Origin: Angiostrongylus vasorum
Lineage: Eukaryota; Nematoda; Chromadorea; Rhabditida; Metastrongylidae
Assembly: GCA_018806985.1 (NCBI GenBank)
Contig: JADANN010000181.1
Span: forward strand, 62,001 to 126,000
Reading direction: 5' to 3'
DNA: 64,000 nt
The stretch's first letter is position 1. Each line of letters opens with the position of its first letter. Shown here one piece after another: positions 56,935 to 64,000 of this stretch. The position numbers and the translations under genes are program-made. The notes beneath the pieces are model-generated. The model was given only the letters and a program-made list of their open reading frames with translations, was not told where the DNA came from and did not search any database.

Positions 56935-57075
56935 ATTGATATAGATGTTCCTAATGCTAATGTTGTTGTTGTTCGATGCGTAAACTTTCGGCGATTTCCC
57001 TTTCTTTGGAGCCTTGACGTATTAGAGCTAAAAGCTCTAGAGCTCTGGACGTATTAAATTAGACAAAGTACTCCT
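56935..57075 (-). mobile_element. Penelope-like tail (block B)
   Basis: This is the paralog of 14740-14860. The hammerhead-like core is more decayed here: a short duplication around tagagctaaaagctctagag interrupts the 5' side. Confidence 0.4.
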
Positions 57076-57224
57076 ATAGGGAGTTATATGGCATAAAAGT
57101 GCAACGGTAATGATTTTGAAGTGACTGTCCGGATCCTAACAGAGGAATCAATACATTCGTGCAGCACTCAGGCGTCTACGACAAATTTCAAAAGTCCAAA
57201 GATGAAGTGGAATGACGAATGCCT

Positions 57225-57535
57225 TACTATCACACGTGCTAAAAGGATAAAGGATGAAGCTCTGGGCGTTGATCCGTCTCTGAGAAATGCGTCACTCATT
57301 CGACTTCACTAAGCATCGTTGGAGGCGTAATGAATGCATATCTGACCTTAACAATGACTGGCGGTAGCTCACAGATGTATCGGATCAATATTGCTACCTT
57401 CCAAGACAAGTCAGGTACCAATTTGGCCACCTCGAAGGGACGGAGGGATTGGTGGGCGAGGGACGCGGCTATCGATCCCATGTTTGTCGTAAGGCGCCAC
57501 CGGCCACTGCTCCACACACATCCTTATCACCCGTG
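57225..57535 (-). mobile_element. tRNA-derived SINE, minus strand (block B)
   Basis: The minus strand reads GTGGAGCAGTGG (A box) near 57515 and CATGGGATCGATAGCC (B-box region) near 57475, then the body CCAAATTGGTACCTGACTTG and a tail like 31090-31390. It is the paralog of 14990-15300. Confidence 0.7.
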
Positions 57536-58005
57536 ATATTTTACCCTAATTTCAGACTAGTTTTTTGGTACACACCACCATGAGTGGATCTCCCTGATCA
57601 TTCCCCGAGAACAGCATTACTTCTTGAGTACATGTAATTTAAAATACTTAGTTATTCTTTCTTCGAAGCCTCCTAAGGAAAAGATTCCAATGACTTTAAA
57701 TGCGGGCGCTTAAATAAGAGGAATCATCAGTATTTCGGACAAGTGTTTTGTGGCATTTTTTGCTCATTAGATTCTTACTTTCTTTGCTTTACACTAATTC
57801 TGCTGGATCGAGCTGAAAAAGAGTACTGCACTCGAACGGCTGGACTAATTCCTTTAATTGCTATCCCTCCATCAATGACGCCTCGAATAAATTTTGATCG
57901 ACACAAAAGGCGAAGCAATACTAATCAACGGCGGGAGACTGGCATCCACACGCAGTGAAATGCTTCATTTCATCGACGTTCCACTTTAATGGATTGGACA
58001 CACTG
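57536..58005. other. End of block B, no recognised feature
   Basis: This aligns with 15301-15785 and ends at a hammerhead-type repeat remnant. Confidence 0.45.
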
Positions 58006-58009
58006 CGAC

Positions 58010-58135
58010 AACAAACAATCACACTGCGACGACGACCACCAGTTTCCTTCCAGCTCTAATCAATCCGACTTTGAAGAAGAAGGAGACATTGAAGCATTAT
58101 TTATCACACCAACCTCGAGTTTGCCCAATAACAGA
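58010..58135 (+). repeat. Diverged hammerhead-type repeat, copy H8
   Basis: The outline actttgaagaagaaggagac, ATTGAAGCATTATTTATCAC and caacctcgagtttgcc fits the family, but the core bases are mostly lost. Confidence 0.35.
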
Positions 58136-58139
58136 GAAA

Positions 58140-59190
58140 GGTGTTAAAAACTAGTCAACTTTTCAAAAATTTTTCAAAGATCCAAACTTTTCTTCAATGT
58201 TAATTACACGTCGACCACAACAGCACCCTCATGTGAGCCTGTCAATGAAATGAGAAATTGATTATTCATGCAGAGTTTCAAATGGAAGTCTTAGTAGTTA
58301 AGTGTCACATCTCATCAGCTGAGGTGGTTGATACAACTTTGCTTATATAAAATTTTAAACATCTTTCTATGGAGCAGATTTGACTAGAAACTTTTGCGGG
58401 TTGGAACACTTAAGTTCTCGTACTCGTCCTTATTGCTCTTCCAAGGTCATAGGTTTGCTGGATGGAATCGCTTTTTTTGGAAAAATTCTTTAACCGGATA
58501 ATTGACGATAAAGGAAAACTTCATCAAGATTTTTTCGTTTTCACAACATCGAACTGTTGAGTATTTAGCACAAACTAGAACTCCTAGAATGAAGCAACAC
58601 CCTCTTGCTTACTCGATAACATCTTCATTCTTTACATCCATAATGTGATTCGCAGAACACTGGACGAAGGGATGAAGGTCTCAAAAGCGTAGTTGAGTAC
58701 CGTAGCAACAGAATATGGTACCATTTCTTATTTTTCATTTTCATGAAGGTTCTAGATTTCTCTCAGACAGGAGCATTAGAGGACGTCTTGTATAACCAAA
58801 GACTTTCTATTAAGCTTTTAAGACTTTTTTATGAGTCGTTCAAAAGCTCACAAAAAGATGTATAAGGTGCAAAAGCGAGTATTTCCCAATTTTGCATCTT
58901 TTTCACCGTCTCTCGTAGCAAGTGTGGAAAACATCTTTATGGGAAACAGATTTCTCTGTGCCAATTCATCAGTATTCAAGTGCTTCCCACAATTCATTTA
59001 TCACCAGGAGAAGAATTAAAGACGTCGAAAATCGGAAATTGACGAACATAGAAAAACTTAATAAATGAAGAGAAGTACTGACGTGAGCCCTCAGCACATA
59101 TATGGTTTCACAGTTTGTAACCTTTTTTGAAGTTGAACAAAAAAAAATCGCAAGAATGTGCAGTTGTTTCAAGCAATTCACACTTTAACT
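58140..59190. other. No recognised feature
   Basis: AT-rich sequence with short chance frames; nothing matches elsewhere in the window. Confidence 0.45.
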
Positions 59191-59196
59191 CGCGTT

Positions 59197-59546
59197 TAAG
59201 CTGACGGTCACAGGTTTACTCGTGAAGAGCGCTGCACATGTGCCCGTTGGCAATTATCGGACCACTCTCTCCACAACGCGGCACATCGCTCTCGTACAAT
59301 TCGCCATGTTGGCGTTTGTGGTCTGCACAGATTTTTTTTCCCTTCGATATCGAAATTGTGTTTAAAAAAAAGAAAAAGAAAGTTCTTCAAACTATGAGAG
59401 TTCCGTTGATTCTGTAGTGCATACTGAAAAGGAGACCGATATTCATTCAGGAGTTGAAATTATACATAATACTAGGATTTGCCATAGCGAATACCCGGTT
59501 ATCGTACTAAAGACGATGCCGTGCGGCATCATCGCACCACGGAGAA
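59197..59546 (-). pseudogene. C-terminal exon remnant of the secreted-protein family (copy D)
   Basis: A cttgcag acceptor at 59547-59553 is followed by a decayed exon (RGAMMPHGIV; later INGTLI). An internal intron ending GTGCAG comes next, and then TTNANMANCTRAMCRVVERV. Several stops and lost cysteines show that this is the oldest of the four copies. The stop codon of the family (TGA) has become TTA. The internal intron is present, as in copies A and C. Confidence 0.65.
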
Positions 59547-59597
59547 CTGCAAGTGACTACTTTATCCAACACTTGTTCTCATTAAATGGTAAGAAAA

Positions 59598-59725
59598 ACA
59601 ACGAGTCTCTAGAACGAGCAGGATCCCACTGGGCTACTCTTGCACGCGACAGGGAAAAAGTGGAAGATTTACTGGCGCCAGCTCGGGTCACTCGACGAAA
59701 AACAGGAGTGCAGTTGGTGCGCGTG
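59598..59725 (+). mobile_element. RTE C-terminal fragment
   Basis: The frame reads ESLERAGSHWATLARDREKV and EDLLAPARVTRR, the extreme C-terminus of the RTE ORF. It is short, isolated, and adjacent to the copy D exon. Confidence 0.7.
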
Positions 59726-59939
59726 ATACAGTCAGAAATATGTGAGAACACGAAAAGAATACGAAATTAACCTTTATTAGTGGTTTTTTGTGTTCACCCT
59801 ATTTGTACCATTACACAATGAAATGGCTTGTGTGAAACTATTGCGTGTTTTTTTCTGGAATAACGATATTTTCTAGCAAAAATTTTTGTTTTTTGTCTCT
59901 TCAGTTTTCCAATACTTTCTTCTAATAAACATGACGTTT

Positions 59940-60135
59940 TTTGACAAGGCAACGCGTAACGCGGTAGTACTGATTACGTCCATAAAGAGGACGGTGCTGG
60001 CTCGAATCCGCATTGGGTTTACCAAGCCTCTCATTCCGCCTGTCTGGAAAAATCTCAATGTCCAAGATATAAGTGGCGACGCTCCAACCCATCTGTCTCA
60101 TGATCCCAAGAACAATCGCCTCTACTAGCATTCAG
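59940..60135 (+). mobile_element. tRNA-derived SINE, plus strand
   Basis: A box TAACGCGGTAG near 59956 and B box GGCTCGAATCC near 60000 are clear. The body ttaccaagcctctcattccg resembles the other SINEs but is shortened. Confidence 0.55.
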
Positions 60136-60690
60136 CGATAATAAAGAACACGACAGCCCTCAATCAGCCGCAAAACCAACACGCAGAATTTGCCAGGTCA
60201 TCGTGGATAATGCATACGAGAAGAGGTATCATATTTAAAAACTGTTGAATCGCACAGCAGATGCGAAGACAGGGTAGCGTGACATAAAAATGAAATAACA
60301 TAAATACGACAGAACTTAACATAAACCTTTGATAGCTTAGAGGAAACGGTATGAAATATGCAAATAAATGAAAACGGACCTTTGATTCATTCCCAGTGTC
60401 TACGGCCCATTATTTCTTCCTAATGATTTTGTCACCGTCAACCCTTCCAGCTTAGATATGCCTTCAGCAGATCTTATTTTGCCACAACCCTTATTAAAAA
60501 TAACGGTGCTAGATCAAAATGATTTTTTTTCACTTACGCAGTTTCCTTAGGAAGAACGGCACGAAGACAATTGATGCGAGGGCTAGCCTGAGCGGTCTCT
60601 GAAAAACACCATTATTTTCGTTTCTTAGTACAACCCATTTCACATACTACATCAGCAATTTAGTGGATCCTAGCCGTTCTTTGTTTCGAT
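60136..60690. other. No recognised feature
   Basis: No coding evidence and no match within the window. Confidence 0.45.
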
Positions 60691-60694
60691 CAGT

Positions 60695-60990
60695 CACAGC
60701 TCACACGTCTCCTACTGCGATCTGCAAAGTCTTCTCGCGTGGGTTCCGATGCTTCTTGAGGAATTTTTCGTTTTCATCATGAATATCGGTAAATGTAGTT
60801 GAGTCGATTCTCTGTGGAATTTTAAGACGGCCGTGAAAATGTGTTCACACTTTATTACCGCAGACAGACACCAGCTTTTCTGGGATGGAGGGAACGAGGC
60901 GATTTGGCACAAGTCCGATGCTAACTTCCCGAGCTCAGAAGGTTGAAGCCCTTGGTTGGCCCGCGAAGAGCGAGCGCAGTAAACGAAACC
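60695..60990 (-). mobile_element. tRNA-derived SINE, minus strand (diverged)
   Basis: This is related to the SINEs at 5170 and 45880: ttcttgaggaatttttcgtt and gtagttgagtcgattctctg match the tail region, and ggcgatttggcacaagtccg matches the body. A minus-strand frame over it is accidental. Confidence 0.5.
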
Positions 60991-60994
60991 ATTA

Positions 60995-61790
60995 ACAGTA
61001 CTCACTAGTGACACTCAGTTAATATCAGTAACTAGTATCAATAGCACAAGCGTTAGTCCGAAAGCTAATGTTAAATCACTCCTACGTTTATTCTAAATTG
61101 CTCTGTTTACACCTTTTATACTGATGAGAAATCAAACAACTATGCAAATCTTATGAGCGAGTAGTGTTCGCTCTAACACTGTCAGCCTGAGCACAGTCTC
61201 GAAGGGCTTATTTCAGAGCATGGCATTTAAACAAGTGAGCAAGAAGCGAATCCATCGAGCATAGTCAGGTATGTAGCTGCATCCCTTAGCAAAGAATGGA
61301 CTAGGTGGATTAACTATAACACGGGATATCTGCAACGACAATCTTAACATCGACATTCTTAGCTGTGAAAGATGGTTCCGACCTAATTCAGCGTCACAAG
61401 TATCAAATTGGAGGCTTGTGACCCAAGACTATGAAGATTCAATGTTATTAAACACAATATCACGTCGGGACTGGGCAACTACACAATTCAAAATTCCACA
61501 TTTGTTCGCTGCTAATGGCTACCATATTGAATTGCTACAGTGCATCATCGACAAGGAAACACACTAACGTTTTTGAGATCTTTTCAGTAGACCTATAAAA
61601 CCATAATTGCTTTAGGCTGTTGTTGAAGGCAGAAACAAATCATTAACCATAGCCTTTTTTTTATTTGACAGCGTTGATTTGGCACTTATTTACAAGCTGC
61701 CAGCAAGAACGAAAGATCATTGCTTTTTCCTCCAGTGGCACGTAGATGCGCAAAATGTTCCTCATTTTTATTTATACACTAAATTTTGAT
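60995..61790. other. No recognised feature
   Basis: Chance frames only. Confidence 0.45.
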
Positions 61791-61794
61791 GTGC

Positions 61795-61925
61795 CGACAT
61801 TACACCGCGTGGACGAATGACTGTGCACCATCAACTCGGATGATCGCCTCTGGTGTAAGTGAAGGTGTCGAAACTTTAGCCTAATAAACTTCATGTCAAC
61901 TTCTGTTAGCTTGTCAGTTAAAGGT
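61795..61925 (+). repeat. Hammerhead-type repeat, copy H7
   Basis: The outline gactgtgcaccatcaactcg, then gatcgcctctggtgtaagtg, GTCGAAACTTTAGCC and TAATAAAC fits the family. The core CTGATGA has become CTGGTGT, so the fold is broken. Confidence 0.45.
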
Positions 61926-62224
61926 TGCATATTAAATTTTGTTCCGACATAATAGATCGAGCATCGGAAATGCAAGACTTCGTGGACACGACTTGCTTTT
62001 GCTAGTTGTCCTAAACGGGTTTGCTACAAACATTTATTAAGTCTAACGTGTTGGCGATTTCTGCTCCAGCGGAGTCATAGTGATTCGTGTTGATTATCGT
62101 TGTTTCTTATCGCGCCGTCGTTCTTCGCAGTCATCATATCGCGTCTAATCGAGTTCAGCTTTTTCCTTTTTTTGCACTTATAAATGCGACGTAGCGTAGC
62201 ATAAACCTCGCAGAAGAATCTACT

Positions 62225-62410
62225 GCTCGTGTTTTTCCTGTTTTTCTTCATGGAGTTGTTTACATGGGTAGACTGCAGTCAACTCGACCTTTTCTGGATT
62301 TGCTGAGAGGGAAATCTGCCGAAATGTCAAGTGTTGAAATAAAATATTGTATAATATCAGACTCGATTTGCGCTAATCAAGAAAACAAAGAGTTAATCAT
62401 AAATGCCGTG
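62225..62410 (+). mobile_element. Diverged Penelope-like tail
   Basis: The segments gctgagagggaaatctgccg, GAAATGTC and tgcgctaatcaagaaaacaa follow the order of the PLE right arm at 55555-55670 (CTGAAGA, helix II, GAAACGTC, then gcgattgctgaacaagaaaa). Confidence 0.35.
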
Positions 62411-62878
62411 CTTAACAGAAAGTCGGTCTGGGAATTCCTCACAGCAGTTTTGCGATAACTTCAAGAAATATGCACACAATTAAAAATAGTCTCCGAGCGT
62501 TATCATTGTTCATGGCAAATATTTTATCCTAGAAGACTTTGACATCATCATCCTCGACACCCATATTTGACATACTGAGAAGAAGCGCATGGTTTCTAAC
62601 AGGTCACAAACTACGAAACAACATTACAATCTGAAAGTAGTGCTGTGGTTCTACAACGCTCCCCTCATTGACTTGAACAGAGAGGACTGCATAACCTGCC
62701 ACCTTTTCATCCAACTATCGCGAACATAACACAAAAACTTTAGAGCGAGAAAGTTAATCGGTATGAAAGACCATTATTTATTTCATCATGACTTGCTAAT
62801 AATATTGTTTAAAATCAAGAATTGACCATCCTCAGCCAATGTCGTTCCATTTCTTGAATTATGTGGAGAGATTAGACA
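62411..62878. other. No recognised feature
   Basis: No coding evidence and no match within the window. Confidence 0.45.
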
Positions 62879-62879
62879 T

Positions 62880-63265
62880 CGCTTCCCAACGGTACACGAC
62901 CTCTTGACTGGGAGGTGTTCCAGGGTGTCGGGCTGCGATGTAGAGCGGAGAGATTTATCATCCCCCAAGCTGAGAAGAAGTCCCGCATTTCGATCAGGAA
63001 GGTCAGCTTAAAGTAGACCAATACCAGGATCCACCAGTCCTGATACCAAACTTGTCGCAAGGTGGCAAATTTCTTGCTGATCCACAAGGGCGGCGACCGC
63101 CTGTTGTGGTGATGACGTGGTACAGACTTAGGTCAGGCTCTTCCCGGGGCTCCAGGGGACTGTGAGAGCCAAACCAGTAACGTTCCGAAAAATGGAGATT
63201 GCGCTGGTACCCACACAACCAGTGAAGATGGGCCATCGAAGTATCTGAGTAAGGCTTCATGGTAT
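62880..63265 (+). repeat. Q-family dispersed repeat
   Basis: This runs from cttcccaacggtacacgacc through ccaggatccaccagtcctga and atccacaagggcggcgaccg to the cacacaaccagtgaagatgg segment. It aligns with 33700-34060 and 19406-19835. Confidence 0.65.
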
Positions 63266-63404
63266 TACCTGGTAATTTGGATATCGATAGAAGCCATTAA
63301 ACTAACCAGGTGTTCAACAACAACTTAGCTAAGATAATCACCTTCCGAAATCTCCTTTGCTGATATGGGTACCTTTTCTTTTTGCAACATAATATTTTAT
63401 TGTT

Positions 63405-64000
63405 GTCGTTTGGATATGGATCATCGTACTAAATCTTTTCGAAACCATGTTTGCCCACGTTCAGCGTTGAGGGTTGGGCTTCTGGAACTGCGAACTACAA
63501 TGGATGGTCTTGATCGTCGTGATAAATTCAGAAAGCTCCTCACCCTGGTCGTTCCATTTTAAGCCGTGGGTGCCAATATGATGTTCTTCAGCCGTCCTGC
63601 TTGGTCCAATCGTGGGTTAAAATCTCCGAAGATGACCTCGAAGATTGTATGGTCTTCTCTGAAGAGCTTCTGGAAGTCCATATAGGACGGCTAGACTTCT
63701 TCGTCATAGTATGATGTTGGCGCGTAAACGACGAAGATTGTGAAAGCCAGTACTGACCTACGTTTTTTCAATCGTAGAATTCCGATTCAGGTTGTTATTT
63801 GTTCGAATCAATCGATGTTCATGGAGAAACTTGTGTTGACGAGTACCCCGGCGCCGCCTACTCCTCTACTTTGGCACGTTCCCAACAAAAGTTTTTCTCC
63901 GGTGTCAAAGACGGCGTTGAATGGGTGGCTTCGTCTTGTCTCGGCCAGGCCTATGATGTCTTATCTTATCTTTGTCGCTTGCATGATCAGGTCTTCTTTC
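63405..64000 (-). mobile_element. RTE copy 9 with internal deletion, running off the right edge
   Basis: From 63450 to 64000 the minus strand is RTE endonuclease. The segments equivalent to IGTHGLEWNE (near 63560), VYAPTSYYDE (near 63710) and the GVLVN region (near 63840) are readable with frameshifts. To its left, 63405-63450 matches the RT segment before the palm (equivalent to QAGFRKGF..DHI). The linker and half of the RT are therefore missing, and the two parts are joined at about 63452. Confidence 0.75.

Noticed and set aside
1..64000. CRISPR arrays, bacterial operons, promoters or terminators
   Set aside because: No spaced short direct repeats, no gene packing and no ribosome-binding sites were seen; introns and retroelements mark this as eukaryotic.

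Overview
This window reads as repeat-rich nuclear DNA of a nematode, most likely a strongylid or hookworm-type worm. The reasons are a small secreted-protein gene that I recognise from memory as a nematode-restricted family, about 55 bp introns, many decayed RTE-clade and Penelope-like (PLE) retroelements, tRNA-derived SINEs and a mariner. There is no bacterial organisation. The species assignment is inference; no database was searched.

The only complete gene I can assemble is on the minus strand: four exons between 51395 and 45248, giving 222 residues with a signal peptide. Its third intron (about 5.1 kb) holds a SINE, a dispersed repeat unit (S) and an RTE element. A second copy with the same exon-intron-RTE layout lies at 10661-4529, but it is a pseudogene. 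Two more C-terminal-exon remnants lie at 36036-36387 and 59197-59546. The two main copies sit in a long same-strand segmental duplication: about 4220-15785 (block A) matches about 44960-58005 (block B). The left flank of A (1930-5190) is repeated again at 34430-36735 (block C), and another pair is 28850-30930 (E) and 42150-43935 (F). The window is therefore built from old duplicated modules later hit by different insertions.

Region by region: 1-3200 holds an RTE 5' end, T repeats, a conserved but unrecognised coding remnant and a 420 bp GTT/GTTT tract. 3200-15785 is block A. 15785-28800 is a repeat field with SINEs, hammerhead-like repeats, RTE pieces, a mariner at 20270-21220, an RTE at 22285-25390 and a PLE tail. 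28800-36735 holds block E, a SINE, a T-repeat cluster and block C. 36740-40015 is an RTE. 41214-44122 holds a SINE, block F and a broken receptor guanylyl cyclase exon. 44960-58005 is block B, including an 861 bp PLE fold-back nested in an RTE fragment with a target-site duplication. 58005-64000 holds further remnants and ends inside another RTE.

The most unusual signal is a short repeat family with at least eight copies, all on the plus strand. Its 3' part folds like a minimal hammerhead ribozyme whose helix III is only the palindrome ACGU, followed directly by AATAAA. A second hammerhead-like motif sits in the PLE tails. The intact gene also lacks, at an exact junction, a short intron kept by its three paralogs.
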